A DNA stretch of 64,000 nucleotides from Anaerolineales bacterium UBA6055 (GCA_002428985.1 DIYL01000059.1:50872-114871), one strand, 5' to 3'. Counted from the stretch's first letter, positions 8,692 to 18,788 are shown. Translations and numbers: made by a program. Notes: generated from the letters alone by a model not told the origin.

Positions 8692-9408
8692 CTAGGAATC
8701 GGTTTTAATATTCGATTGCTTCGCCTCGTTACTATACAAGCTGACCAACCGTGCCATAACAATCGTGATATACAGCACCCCGATAATTGCTTCGGTCGTC
8801 ACAGCCCATTTTGCCAAAAACGTTGTCGGTAGAATATCGCCATATCCCAATGTAGTTAACGTGACATAACTGTAATAGACAAAATCTTGCCAAGCAAACT
8901 GCTCGCCTTGCACAACAACACCCACAAATGCATGGTCACCTGACAAAGCAAACGTGAATGTATCAATCAACCCATACAAAGGAACAAATATTGCACCCAG
9001 CAAAATATAGATAGCCACCGCCGCATACAATACATCCCGATTGACTTCAACCGCGCGGAACAAATATTTGATCAGAATCATCGTGATAATCACATACATC
9101 ATGATGTATGCTGTATAAGTGAGTGTCAGTGCTGGGATCGAGTCCGGGTTAGAAACATATATAAGCCCCGCAGTCAATAACATAGCGCCAGCGACATATA
9201 AGATGCGTACCAGACGTGGATTTTTGCGTGTGACAAGGATACCGATGAAGATATACGACGAATATACAAATTGTGCCAATAGTAGCACAATCGGACTACC
9301 CGACTCCGTAAACGGGTAAAACGATTGAATAAAGATCAATAATGCCAACACATAAATAGTCTTACCTTCGATTTTGTCCGAGGTTAACGTATGCAAGAAT
9401 TCCCCCAT
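8692..9408 (-). CDS. Potassium-channel-type membrane protein
   Basis: A 238-residue polytopic membrane protein. Four N-terminal helices precede a pore unit: outer helix ('AAVAIYILLGAIFVPLYGLI'), pore loop 'YYSYVTLTTLGYGDILP' with the K+-selectivity signature (T)LGYGD near residues 183-190, and inner helix ('VTTEAIIGVLYITIVMARLVSLY'). It belongs to the two-pore-helix ion channel family (Ion_trans_2). No regularly spaced arginines are seen in a fourth helix, so voltage sensing is doubtful. No RCK or cyclic-nucleotide domain is attached. It stands alone on the minus strand. Confidence 0.85.
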   Translation of the reverse strand: MGEFLHTLTSDKIEGKTIYVLALLIFIQSFYPFTESGSPIVLLLAQFVYSSYIFIGILVTRKNPRLVRILYVAGAMLLTAGLIYVSNPDSIPALTLTYTAYIMMYVIITMILIKYLFRAVEVNRDVLYAAVAIYILLGAIFVPLYGLIDTFTFALSGDHAFVGVVVQGEQFAWQDFVYYSYVTLTTLGYGDILPTTFLAKWAVTTEAIIGVLYITIVMARLVSLYSNEAKQSNIKTDS

Positions 9409-9514
9409 AAGAATATCTCCTACTGATTTTTCTATTTGCTCTAGGAGAGCTTAACATATCACGCAGGAAGTGTCCTCTTTTAGACAAAATTCAGCATAGC
9501 ACATTCAATGTATA

Positions 9515-9913
9515 TCACGACAGTCTATCATTTTCACGATCTTCAATGTAAGCAATTGCTTTCTCAACAGTGTCGTATATCTTTATATTCATGTTGCTAT
9601 ATTTTTCTTGTTTATAGAATTCTGCGATCTGTCGCATTAATATTGAGCTAGCGACTATAACCATTTCTACGCCTTCTTCTCCTGCCTTATAACCTTCCGC
9701 TTGATTATCGGTCGATTGCATAAAACCTTGCATAATTTCACTCAATGTCAAGTTGACACGACTTAAATCAGAGATGATGTATAAGTATCCCTCGCGTTCC
9801 AGACCTTTAGCTATTTCAAGTTGCATATCAGCAATATCTGTAGCGGGAACAAATGGTGGATGTTGGATGGATAGTAAAATATTAGGTTTGAGATATTCCA
9901 GTACAACAGGCAT
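9515..9913 (-). CDS. STAS/SpoIIAA-like small protein (paralogue family, diverged member)
   Basis: A 132-residue soluble protein with alternating strands and helices and a C-terminal 'IKIYDTVEKAIAYIED' segment. The end matches the 'YRSFKTMEEAKQFLQ' block of the small proteins at 54095 and 55780, and the 'IISDLS' strand matches their 'PLVHxxxD' block. STAS-like modules of this size usually work in signalling or protein partner switching. Assignment to the fold is tentative. No phosphorylatable Ser/Thr can be fixed from the sequence alone. It is monocistronic. Confidence 0.6.
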   Translation of the reverse strand: MPVVLEYLKPNILLSIQHPPFVPATDIADMQLEIAKGLEREGYLYIISDLSRVNLTLSEIMQGFMQSTDNQAEGYKAGEEGVEMVIVASSILMRQIAEFYKQEKYSNMNIKIYDTVEKAIAYIEDRENDRLS

Positions 9914-10050
9914 AACAAGTGACCTTATGTTTATCTGAGACGATAGCCCCTATTATACATTATCTAGCTTTTATGTAGCAATGTTTTTTACTTAACTGCA
10001 AGAATATTTACTAATACTTTAATCAAATATATCAAACATATCCGTTGTAT

Positions 10051-10647
10051 TTATTGCCCTAGTTTAAGATGCGCTCCAATCTCGTCAGGAACTGGGTAAA
10101 CATATTCCGGAGGTAATTTTTTCTTGGCGTTGCGGATATCACCTTTATGCAATAAACGCCGGATAGTCTTAACCAGTGGTGTATAATCTTCAATACTCAC
10201 AATCCACTCGTCAACAAAATGATGAATAACATGCCGACTCAAACCGACCTGAATGCTATCAACTTGCATATCGGCCCCTTTGATCGAGCGTTCCGGATCC
10301 CATTGCACATGTACTTTTGCATTCTCAAATTGGTTACGCCATGTCATAGGATTTGCATGCACAGATTTTTCATATCCAGTGAGAACACCCATACATAATG
10401 CGGACTCCCATCCAGTACGGGTAATACGCACAGCTAAAATATTGTCTTGATTCGATTTTTGTCCCCATTGACTGCGGTGCATCAACCACAAAAATGAGGG
10501 CTTAATCCATGTCATCCGATTAAACGAGAATGGTTTAACAAATGTCTGCTGTTTGAGGGCAGGCTTAGCAATCGCTACCGAATATGCTTGGTACATGACA
10601 ATTGTGTCGCGGTCGTAATCTGCTCGAATTTCGTAGTGCTTTGCCAT
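10051..10647 (-). CDS. DUF4291 family protein
   Basis: A 198-residue protein with the DUF4291 hallmarks: N-terminal 'YEIRADYDRDTIVMYQAYS', then 'PFSFNRMTWIKPSFLWLMHRSQWG' and 'RITRTGWESALCMGVLT', and 'VQWDPER' in the middle. Length is normal for the family, which is widespread and uncharacterised. AGGTG lies about 6 bases before the ATG. It is divergent from the phosphoesterase at 10746. Confidence 0.9.
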   Translation of the reverse strand: MAKHYEIRADYDRDTIVMYQAYSVAIAKPALKQQTFVKPFSFNRMTWIKPSFLWLMHRSQWGQKSNQDNILAVRITRTGWESALCMGVLTGYEKSVHANPMTWRNQFENAKVHVQWDPERSIKGADMQVDSIQVGLSRHVIHHFVDEWIVSIEDYTPLVKTIRRLLHKGDIRNAKKKLPPEYVYPVPDEIGAHLKLGQ

Positions 10648-10745
10648 ATTGACACCTAATAACCTATAGTGAGCTGCCCTAGATTATGATACCATGTAGT
10701 ACCTAAGATATAAATAGAGTTTTCAATAGTCTTTAAGAGTTCATT

Positions 10746-11609
10746 ATGAATATAGCAATATTTGCAGATGTGCACGGGCGTATTCTGCTTGCATTCACAC
10801 TTTGTGCTCGATGGGAGCGAGAAACCGGAGAAAAAATCGACCTCATTTTACAAGCAGGTGATATGGGTGTTTATCCCGATGTAACCCGCTTAGATAGTGC
10901 AACTATCAAACATGCACGCACAGATCCATCTGAGCTTGGATTTTCACAGTATTTTGTCAAAGAGCATCTCGATGTAAAAGCAATCTTGGATCAGACCACA
11001 GCACCGATGGTATTCGTACGGGGAAATCATGAAGATCATTCATGGTTAGATCAATTAGAAAAACAAGCAACAGCATCTATATTTCCAGTCGATGTCTATC
11101 GCCGTGTATATTGTATGCGGTCAGGTCTACCCTACACACATACTGCCGATACAACCATCAACATACTCGGGATTGGTCGCATCGGCGCATTACCCGGCGA
11201 ACAAGACCCCCACAAACCCAAATATATTCAATCCTATGAACAAGAACAAATTTATGATGCATCAATTGAATCAGTCGATATATTACTGACACACGACACA
11301 GCACAGGACTTTATTACATTCGGTTATGGTATGGAAGAAATACGATTAGTATTGGATAGCTATCAACCCATCTATCACTTTCATGGACACACAGAGGAAT
11401 CATTTATCCAACGGCAAGACGATAACGACATCACCAAAGTCATCAAAATGACAGATTTACATTGGGATACCTCGCATAATCGTCGCCCTTTAGAAGCAGG
11501 TGCTATGGGCATTTTACGCTGGACGGATCGTGATAAACATACATTTGAAAATGTTGAAGCGAATTGGCTGACAGATTACACAGCAAATAATTGGTTTGAC
11601 AACGAATAA
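10746..11609 (+). CDS. Calcineurin-like metallophosphoesterase
   Basis: A 287-residue cytosolic phosphoesterase with the metal-binding motif series: 'IFADVHGR' (DxH, residues 6-11), 'LQAGDMG' (GD), 'VRGNHEDH' (GNHE), 'LLTHDTA' (H) and 'HFHGHTEES' (GHxE in place of the usual GHxH). These ligate two metals in this superfamily. The substrate cannot be deduced; known members act on nucleotides, phosphoproteins or phospholipids. The last variant position may alter metal affinity. Confidence 0.85.
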   Translation: MNIAIFADVHGRILLAFTLCARWERETGEKIDLILQAGDMGVYPDVTRLDSATIKHARTDPSELGFSQYFVKEHLDVKAILDQTTAPMVFVRGNHEDHSWLDQLEKQATASIFPVDVYRRVYCMRSGLPYTHTADTTINILGIGRIGALPGEQDPHKPKYIQSYEQEQIYDASIESVDILLTHDTAQDFITFGYGMEEIRLVLDSYQPIYHFHGHTEESFIQRQDDNDITKVIKMTDLHWDTSHNRRPLEAGAMGILRWTDRDKHTFENVEANWLTDYTANNWFDNE

Positions 11610-11801
11610 TTCATGCCAAAAGTAATAATCTACGTAGTAACCCGTAGACGAGTCCGTATAATTTACGTAACGGTACGCACAGACATTTTTGATATTAGAG
11701 ATTAAACTATAATCACCAAGTTGACACAACATGATAAGCTCAGTTTAGCACCCCTCCGCTAACTGAGTTTATTTATTTTTACCCACCAACCAATCACCTC
11801 T

Positions 11802-12647
11802 TTAAGTGATTAATCGGCGCAATACACCAAATACACCTGTCTTCACCTTACGCATTAATGGGTTACTACGAGCCTGTTTAATCTCATTCTGAATGTAACG
11901 CGCATTACCAAAATCCATAATACTCAATGCTTTTTGATTGCATTCATCTGCAAGGTCGATTTCACCTTGCTCCAAATAAACATAACTCAAATTATGCCAC
12001 GCCCACGGGTCTTTTGGATCCAACTTAACAACTTGGCGATATAAACGAACCGAGTCACCAAAATTCGGTTTATCAAGTTCTTCAGATGCCAAACGATTCA
12101 ACACACACAACTTACGAACTTTGGAATCTCTTGCAGCTTTACTTGCACGTTCAAACCAGTATTTGCCACGCTTCTCATCTTGTTTATACCAATAATTTGC
12201 CTCTGCCAGACAATACCAGAAGTTCTTATTATATTTTTGCTTATATTTGTCCAAAATTTCACGGATTTTTTCAGGTTGTTTCATCCGTTCATAGAGTCGT
12301 GTACCAACATATTCAATTTCAAAGCGGTTCGATTGTATCATTCGCGCCCGTTTCCATAATGTCATAGCATGGGCAATTCCATCCATATCATATGCACCAC
12401 CGGACAAATACGATGCGCCCTCCATCACCGTAGCAAAACCTGCAAAACTATAGGGTCGTACACCACATTCTACAAAATGCTCGGTTGCACGTTCTAAATC
12501 TTCATGATGTCCACGATAGCTGAGGAATACATCCAATCCTTCTTGGTAGCGTAGATAGCCCTCTTTATGTAAATCATCGTTATTCGGTAATTGTGCCGCG
12601 AGTTGATTTAATTTATTAGCATAATATACAGTACGTTCATCAGCCAT
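11802..12647 (-). CDS. TPR repeat protein, partner of the CHAT-NTPase gene
   Basis: A 281-residue helical protein of tetratricopeptide type. The clearest repeat is 'PKDPWAWHNLSYVYLEQGEIDLADECNQKALSI' near residues 210-245, with degenerate repeats before it. It follows the CHAT-NTPase-TPR gene by 18 bases on the same strand, so the two are probably one operon. TPR proteins beside CHAT proteases are commonly substrates, adaptors or activators (gasdermin- or craspase-type logic), but nothing here shows which. Confidence 0.75.
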   Translation of the reverse strand: MADERTVYYANKLNQLAAQLPNNDDLHKEGYLRYQEGLDVFLSYRGHHEDLERATEHFVECGVRPYSFAGFATVMEGASYLSGGAYDMDGIAHAMTLWKRARMIQSNRFEIEYVGTRLYERMKQPEKIREILDKYKQKYNKNFWYCLAEANYWYKQDEKRGKYWFERASKAARDSKVRKLCVLNRLASEELDKPNFGDSVRLYRQVVKLDPKDPWAWHNLSYVYLEQGEIDLADECNQKALSIMDFGNARYIQNEIKQARSNPLMRKVKTGVFGVLRRLIT

Positions 12648-12665
12648 ATACTTTCTCCCTGCGAA

Positions 12666-15600
12666 CTAGAAAAAACTACGCCCTGTCTTCCGACGCAACC
12701 GCCGCCGCGAATCACGCAGTTGATTCAATTCGGGCAAATTCATTTGTTCAGCGATGCTCAATGCGCGTTCTGTTTGAACTAACGCTTCTTCATAACTTTC
12801 TTGATCTTCATAAATCATACTCAAAACAAGAATACGGCGCGGTAAATTTACTTGATCATCTAACTGATTAGTAATGTCGATCGACTGCAAAATCATATGC
12901 GCTGCCCCATCATAAGATTTTACAAGGCGTAAGACCTCACCAGCTTCTTCATAGGTCTGCGCCATCCCACGCGCATTATTAACATGATGATACAACTCGA
13001 TGGCTTTTCCCCATACATTAAATGCCGATTCATACGCCTTTGTACCCTTGAATGCCAATCCGCGTTCAAACAGCACGTCAGCATAAACCTTTACATCCGG
13101 ATTGTTAAGTTGTTGGAGGAGCTTCTCTGCCTGTGATGAATACCCTAGAGCGCTTTGATAATCTTTCCGGTTACGCGCATGACGGCACATAATCACAAGG
13201 TCTTTTGCACCGCCGTTATAATCTTGCAGCGCTTCGCGTAATGCGAGGGAATTTTCGATTAACCCTTTTGCCTTGCGTCGTTTACCTGTTGCCAAATAAG
13301 CTGTAGCCAGTCGTGATAGTGTCTTCGCTTGATACCAACGGTCTTGCAAAGTCACAAATAATTTCAGCACACCCTCTAGAGCAACAATCGCTTCATCCCA
13401 CTGTGCTTTTTCTAGCTTTAATATTGCGATCCCCATCTGAGCAATTGCATATCGACGGCTAATTTTAGACTCGGATTCAATAATCTCTTCCAACATGGTC
13501 TGGGCAGCTTCGGGAGCATTAAAATTAAAAGCAATGTGTTCCCAAACATTCACCCCAATGGTATTGGCTTCATCTTGTCGTTTTGCAACCAAAAAATGTG
13601 ACCGCCACTGCGTTGCCATCCCGACATAATGCGATGCCAATTGTGGGTTGCCTTGTTCCATAATCAGTACGAGTTCATTTAACGCCGTCTGGAATTTATT
13701 GTCAGGATCTGGTTCAGAGCCGCCAATCTCTACAAAACGGTGCTTTGCCAACTCAAACCATTCTTCGCTTATGATTTGGGCAGCTTTATAGTGCAGTTGA
13801 CGTTTCTTTTTATCATCTAACTTCAACATCATATATGTTCGGATCAAAATCGGGATACGATACCACGGGGTTTCGTTATCATCTTCGCCAGCAAATAAAA
13901 AGTTCGCCAATGATAATGCTTCCCACTTTGCCATGCACAATTCAGTTTGCTCAATAGATTTAATCCCTACCATCAGCTGCACCTGACGCGGCGAAAACTG
14001 ATCACCAATAATCGAGGTCATCAAGAGGGCATTATGCTCAGCTGGGGTTAGCGATTGCAGCACTTTATCCATAAAGGTGTTATGCCAGCTATTTGCCAAC
14101 ATATGAATAAACTTATCTGTTGCAATTGCATCCGGCTTTTTGATCTTTTCCAATAGCATTTCGGCTGTATGAATCGTCTGTGGATGCCCACCCACTTGAC
14201 CAAATAAGTTGCTAATATTATCGAATTTCGCTTTTGGTAGATACTTAAACTGGCTCATCACCCGCTGAATATCTGACATACCGAACACATTTAAGTGAAT
14301 TTCGACAAATGAGCCTTCAGGTAAATCTGCGAGATATGACCAACGATAGCGACTGGTGAATATCGTTAAAACTGACCATTCGACAACTGATAAAAAATAG
14401 AAGAATGATGCTACCGCTTCATGCTTAACATCCCAGTGTAGTGGTTCCGTCTCTTCTAAAAGTGCATCAAATTGATCAATGACAAGAATCATCCGTTTAT
14501 GTTTGACATATTGTGCAGCCTGTTGAATACGCTCATGGGGTTTTAAACGGCTATCACGCAAACAGGCAGATGCCTGCGGAAACTCAGATTCTAACCAATC
14601 CGCAATTTGCATCACCATCTGATTCGGCGATGTTTTGGTCATATTGATGACGAGTGCAGAATGGACTAAACCTTGCCGACCTGGACGCTCAATCACACGT
14701 CGTGCAAGGGCACTCTTACCCATCCCCGATAATCCCCAGACATATGCCATATTGTAACTCAACCTCGGCAATAATCGTCGGATTGCACGTTGTTCCTCCC
14801 GTCGTCCGACAAATGTTGTTGGGGCAGGGAGTCCCTCAAGGTCAAATTTAGGACGTTGTATAACTTGAGATCGTTTCATCTTCGGGCTAATGAGGCGAAT
14901 CGACTCTTCATGAGCATACAATGACGGCACACCCCAATCCGCTAAGGAGCGATTATTCTTATTCATCATCATGCGCGCACTGTGCAACGCATCATCGAGT
15001 GTTTTACCTCGTCCGATTGACCCATAGAACATCTCGGCAAAAACTTGCGCGCTGGTATCTAAAATCGAAAATTGCATGGAGACAACAGCCGGGACAACTG
15101 GCAATAAACCTGTCGCAATCCCACTCATCGCTTGCGTGGATTCAATCATTCCCGTCTGACACCCACTTAATACGACCAATCGTAGTGAGTTCCTCTGTTT
15201 AATGATCGGCAGGAGCTGATTAATAAAAACGGGTTCGCCATGCCCCTCAGCATTCTCCATCAGCAAACAGCTGCCATATGATGTCATGCCACCGTGTCCG
15301 GTATAGTGCAGCACATGATAATCATCTTCGTGCAACATTATTTCTAGATTGTAGAGCGACCCTTCTTCGACGTAATCGACGATAATCAAACCTTTGTCTT
15401 CCGCCTGTTTCACTGCATTCTTGATAATCGTGATTTCATGATCGACATTGAGTGGCGGTGCATCAATCGGGTCAGAAATGACAACCAAAACACGCAGAGG
15501 CAATGTAGCAGTTCGTAGCGCGTTCGTCATCAGCTTGATATTTTGTGGGCGACGAACAATAGGATAACCCGCTTCAATACTCAGAAAGCGTTCTCCATCA

Positions 15601-16052
15601 TGCATATATTCCCAAGGAATATTCCATAATTCCGACGCAGTATTATGTAGACGAAGCACGAGTTTCGCCCCATTCTGAAGATGCACATTTTTTTCAATAT
15701 GTCGCTGGAAGGATCGTCCATTACCAAACACATCCCCATACAAGCGTTGACCATAACGGACAATATCGTCATAACGTTGTTTTTGTCGCACTGCCCATCG
15801 TTCATCGACTTTAACCATGCGATCCTGTTGACTCGCCATCAAAGCATCCCGTGGGCGTTCGATCAATTTACTGGCATACATATAGTGGATGCTAGTTTGT
15901 GATTCTGGGAGTTTATTGGTGCAGATTTTCTTCTGTGATGATGAGTCAATCACTTGAATGATAAAATCACCACGGTCTCCAGGTTGTTCAATATCAATAT
16001 ATAGGGTCGGTAATTGGCGCTTGTGGGAACTTCTTGGTTTGTTTGCATTCAT
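12666..16052 (-). CDS. CHAT protease - STAND NTPase - TPR protein
   Basis: An 1128-residue multidomain protein. Residues about 120-370 form a CHAT (caspase-HetF-associated) domain with the expected dyad: His253 in 'HYTGHGG' and Cys298 in 'LSGCQTG', 45 residues apart. Residues about 420-700 form a P-loop NTPase, with Walker A 'GLSGMGKSALARR' near 440 and Walker B-like 'MILVIDQFDALL'. The C-terminal 350 residues are TPR repeats ('AKTLSRLATAYLATGKRRKAKGLIE' and similar). CHAT domains are caspase-like cysteine peptidases; with NTPase and TPR sensor they resemble NLR-type triggers of cell suicide or antiphage response. A TPR gene follows in the same operon. Biological trigger and target are unknown. 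Confidence 0.88.
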   Translation of the reverse strand: MNANKPRSSHKRQLPTLYIDIEQPGDRGDFIIQVIDSSSQKKICTNKLPESQTSIHYMYASKLIERPRDALMASQQDRMVKVDERWAVRQKQRYDDIVRYGQRLYGDVFGNGRSFQRHIEKNVHLQNGAKLVLRLHNTASELWNIPWEYMHDGERFLSIEAGYPIVRRPQNIKLMTNALRTATLPLRVLVVISDPIDAPPLNVDHEITIIKNAVKQAEDKGLIIVDYVEEGSLYNLEIMLHEDDYHVLHYTGHGGMTSYGSCLLMENAEGHGEPVFINQLLPIIKQRNSLRLVVLSGCQTGMIESTQAMSGIATGLLPVVPAVVSMQFSILDTSAQVFAEMFYGSIGRGKTLDDALHSARMMMNKNNRSLADWGVPSLYAHEESIRLISPKMKRSQVIQRPKFDLEGLPAPTTFVGRREEQRAIRRLLPRLSYNMAYVWGLSGMGKSALARRVIERPGRQGLVHSALVINMTKTSPNQMVMQIADWLESEFPQASACLRDSRLKPHERIQQAAQYVKHKRMILVIDQFDALLEETEPLHWDVKHEAVASFFYFLSVVEWSVLTIFTSRYRWSYLADLPEGSFVEIHLNVFGMSDIQRVMSQFKYLPKAKFDNISNLFGQVGGHPQTIHTAEMLLEKIKKPDAIATDKFIHMLANSWHNTFMDKVLQSLTPAEHNALLMTSIIGDQFSPRQVQLMVGIKSIEQTELCMAKWEALSLANFLFAGEDDNETPWYRIPILIRTYMMLKLDDKKKRQLHYKAAQIISEEWFELAKHRFVEIGGSEPDPDNKFQTALNELVLIMEQGNPQLASHYVGMATQWRSHFLVAKRQDEANTIGVNVWEHIAFNFNAPEAAQTMLEEIIESESKISRRYAIAQMGIAILKLEKAQWDEAIVALEGVLKLFVTLQDRWYQAKTLSRLATAYLATGKRRKAKGLIENSLALREALQDYNGGAKDLVIMCRHARNRKDYQSALGYSSQAEKLLQQLNNPDVKVYADVLFERGLAFKGTKAYESAFNVWGKAIELYHHVNNARGMAQTYEEAGEVLRLVKSYDGAAHMILQSIDITNQLDDQVNLPRRILVLSMIYEDQESYEEALVQTERALSIAEQMNLPELNQLRDSRRRLRRKTGRSFF

Positions 16053-16284
16053 GAGGTTTCTGTATGATCGCCATAGTTATCAGTAAACACATATTAAAGC
16101 CGTTATTTTTCAGTTAACAACAAAAATAAGAGCATAATATACTCTATTAGTATAAGGATTTTTCCAGATTAGCACAAGATGAGTGGATTGATCATAGGGT
16201 AACCGAAGATTAATTCGCATATAGAGGAGTTTTCTACGGTGCAGATAGACCCCATGTAGACTAATGCTTTGAGGAGTGATGCTA

Positions 16285-16635
16285 CTATATTACTCCCACA
16301 AACCGTAGAATTCCAAATGCCATAATCGCTATGAAAAGTAGCTTCGGTGTATTCGCCAATAAGCGTGCTTGTAATGGCACTGTGTAATCAAATGCTTCTA
16401 GTTTTTCGCGCAATTCTCCGTTAGATGGCTCGGTTAAGGTTGTTCCATCAGGGAACAATAAAGTTGGTACACTTTCGTACCCATTGTTGACCTCACGCAC
16501 ATATTGGCGCGCTTCAGCATCTTCGTGGATATTGATATAGTCATAATTGACCTTCGCACCCTTCAACATAGCCAATACTGCCGGCACTTGTGGACAAGTC
16601 GCATGTGCATAAAGTTTGATGGTGTTATCAGCCAT
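16285..16635 (-). CDS. Membrane-anchored monothiol glutaredoxin-like protein
   Basis: A 116-residue protein. Residues 1-85 resemble the glutaredoxin/mycoredoxin fold: 'IKLYAHATCPQVPAVLAMLK' with Cys14, then 'YESVPTLLFPDGT' with the cis-Pro that binds thiol substrates. The usual CxxC is reduced to CPQV, so only a monothiol mechanism is possible. A C-terminal hydrophobic helix ('KLLFIAIMAFGILRFVGVI') anchors it to the membrane. ATG 16635 is preferred over the upstream TTG because AAGGA sits just before it. It could act in glutathione- or mycothiol-like dethiolation. Confidence 0.78.
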   Translation of the reverse strand: MADNTIKLYAHATCPQVPAVLAMLKGAKVNYDYINIHEDAEARQYVREVNNGYESVPTLLFPDGTTLTEPSNGELREKLEAFDYTVPLQARLLANTPKLLFIAIMAFGILRFVGVI

Positions 16636-16745
16636 AGTATCCTTCAATCCGAAAACTATTATGATTTTATCTCATATGTCAGACGATCCTAACAGGAAAT
16701 TCTTACACCGTCATGATACAATTTACTTGTCTATAAAATAACGTC

Positions 16746-17723
16746 ATGAACCTTATGAAACTTAATTTACCGATACTGCACCATCTAGAACATAGCGAAA
16801 ACATCTTAATTGCCGGCGCAGGTGGCGGGTTTGACATCTTCGCCGGACTCCCTCTCTATTTCACCCTCAAAGATATGGGTAAGACCGTCCATCTAGCCAA
16901 TTTTAGTTTTACACCAGTCGATCTAATCAGCCGACTGTGTCAGACAGATACACTCGTCGAAAGTGAGCTAGAAGGTGCGATGGCGGGTGTGATAGAAGAT
17001 ATGCATTTTCATTATTATCCCGAAGGCTATCTGTCGAAGTGGTTTAAAGAAGAACGCAATGAAGATGTCACCATTTGGATGTTTAATCGCACCGGCGGCA
17101 AAAGACTTCGTGAACTATACACAGCATTATATGATCATCTCCAATTTGATGCACTTATTATGGTTGATGGTGGTGTCGATTCCCTCATGCGTGGCAATGA
17201 ATTTGGCACAGGCACATTACTTGAAGACACTATTTCAATGCAAGCAATTCAACCATTGGATGTGCCTGTCAAGATTTTAGCATGCATCGGCTTCGGCGCA
17301 GAACTTGAAGTGAATCATCACAATGCCCTCTTCAATATGGCACGTCTGGCAAAAGACGACGCATTTTATGGTAGTTGTGCGCTCGTTAAGGGCATGTCGG
17401 TCTATGATCAATATGAGGATGCCTGCCGATATGTTTGGGATCAACCCAACCATCACAGAAGCCACATCAATATGCGGATTGTCTCAGCGGTAAACGGCGA
17501 ATTTGGTGATTATCACATGTACACAGATTATCGACCACGTCCGGTATTTGTTTCCCCATTGATGAGCCTATATTGGTTTTATGACGCCCAGAAAGTTGTT
17601 GACACCAGTCTGCTTGTACCCCACATCAAAGAGACACCATCAATGGAAGAAGCCCTTTCGAAGACGATGCGTGTGATGTCGGATATGAGAAATCAGTTAC
17701 CGAAAAAAGATATTCCATATTAA
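16746..17723 (+). CDS. DUF1152 family protein, copy 1
   Basis: A 325-residue soluble protein with the DUF1152 signature 'AGAGGGFDIFAGLPLYFTLKDMGKTVHLANFSF' (quoted in part; residues about 24-56), plus 'LIMVDGGVDSLMRG' and 'LEDTISMQA'. The glycine-rich start looks like a nucleotide-binding loop. The next gene is a close paralogue of the same length. ATG 16755 aligns with the start of copy 2 and is a good alternative. No reaction is known for this family. Confidence 0.85.
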   Translation: MNLMKLNLPILHHLEHSENILIAGAGGGFDIFAGLPLYFTLKDMGKTVHLANFSFTPVDLISRLCQTDTLVESELEGAMAGVIEDMHFHYYPEGYLSKWFKEERNEDVTIWMFNRTGGKRLRELYTALYDHLQFDALIMVDGGVDSLMRGNEFGTGTLLEDTISMQAIQPLDVPVKILACIGFGAELEVNHHNALFNMARLAKDDAFYGSCALVKGMSVYDQYEDACRYVWDQPNHHRSHINMRIVSAVNGEFGDYHMYTDYRPRPVFVSPLMSLYWFYDAQKVVDTSLLVPHIKETPSMEEALSKTMRVMSDMRNQLPKKDIPY

Positions 17724-17810
17724 CCAATCACCAACCCGTTGTCGCCAACTTAAGATAACCATGTCATAGTTATACACAATCATCAACATTTAATGGATTA
17801 GGATTATCTC

Positions 17811-18788
17811 ATGCAACTCAATCTACCGATTTTTCATTTATTACAAGACAAAGACAATATCCTAATTTCGGGTGCAGGTGGCGGGTTTGATATTTTCGCC
17901 GGACTCCCCCTCTATTTCACACTCAAAGATATGGGCAAAACGGTTCATCTCGCAAATTATTCGTTTACAGACTTTGCCATTACAAAAGTACTCAGTGATC
18001 CACATATCGAAATCCCCGATGTGCTGTTGAGCGTCACAGGTGAAGTCAAAGACGATTTTATGTACTATCCAGAAGGGCACTTGGGCGAGTGGTTGGCACA
18101 AAATAACGACCACACACCCGTTTGGCTAATTAGAAGTCACGGCACACCCTTGGTCGAAAAAGCCTTCGAACGACTCGTGCAGATGTTCAATATCGACGCA
18201 CTCATTCTCGTTGATGGTGGCGTGGATTCTATTATGCGTGGCGATGAGCATCACCCCGGTTCTCTACTTGAAGACACAATCACACTCGCCGCAGTCGAAA
18301 ATATCGACATCCCCGTCAAACTGCTGGCTTGTCTCGGCTTCGGTTCAGAAGTAGAAGAAGGGGTTTGTCATTACACTGCCCTCGAAAATATGGCGGGGTT
18401 AGTCAAAGCGGGTGGATTTTATGGTTCATGTGCACTCACACCGCAAATGAGCGCATTTCAACGCTATGAACAAGCTTGCCGTCACGCGTGGGAAAGTGGT
18501 AAAAAACGCCACAAAAGCCACATCAGCACTCGTATTATCCCTGCTGTGCACGGCGAATTTGGCGATTTCCATATGTACACCGATGATGAGTATCGCTTTA
18601 GTCGTTTATTTATCTCGCCCTTGATGAGCCTCTACTGGTTTTTTGATGCACAAATTGTCGCAGACAACAGTTATCTGACCGATGACTTACGTAACGCCTT
18701 GACCAAAGAAGACGCTATGCAAGTTGTCATCAAAATGATGATGGCGCATCGAAAAACAGGTCGTCCCCGCCGAGAAATCCCTTATTAG
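17811..18788 (+). CDS. DUF1152 family protein, copy 2
   Basis: A 325-residue paralogue of the preceding gene, 87 bases downstream on the same strand. It keeps the N-terminal 'SGAGGGFDIFAGLPLYF' block, the 'LILVDGGVDSIMRGDE' block, 'LACLGFGSEVEEG' and the C-terminal 'SPLMSLYWFFDAQ' block. Sequence between these is diverged, so the duplication is not recent. Both copies look intact. They could form a heteromer or have split substrates; nothing in the sequence decides. Confidence 0.85.
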   Translation: MQLNLPIFHLLQDKDNILISGAGGGFDIFAGLPLYFTLKDMGKTVHLANYSFTDFAITKVLSDPHIEIPDVLLSVTGEVKDDFMYYPEGHLGEWLAQNNDHTPVWLIRSHGTPLVEKAFERLVQMFNIDALILVDGGVDSIMRGDEHHPGSLLEDTITLAAVENIDIPVKLLACLGFGSEVEEGVCHYTALENMAGLVKAGGFYGSCALTPQMSAFQRYEQACRHAWESGKKRHKSHISTRIIPAVHGEFGDFHMYTDDEYRFSRLFISPLMSLYWFFDAQIVADNSYLTDDLRNALTKEDAMQVVIKMMMAHRKTGRPRREIPY

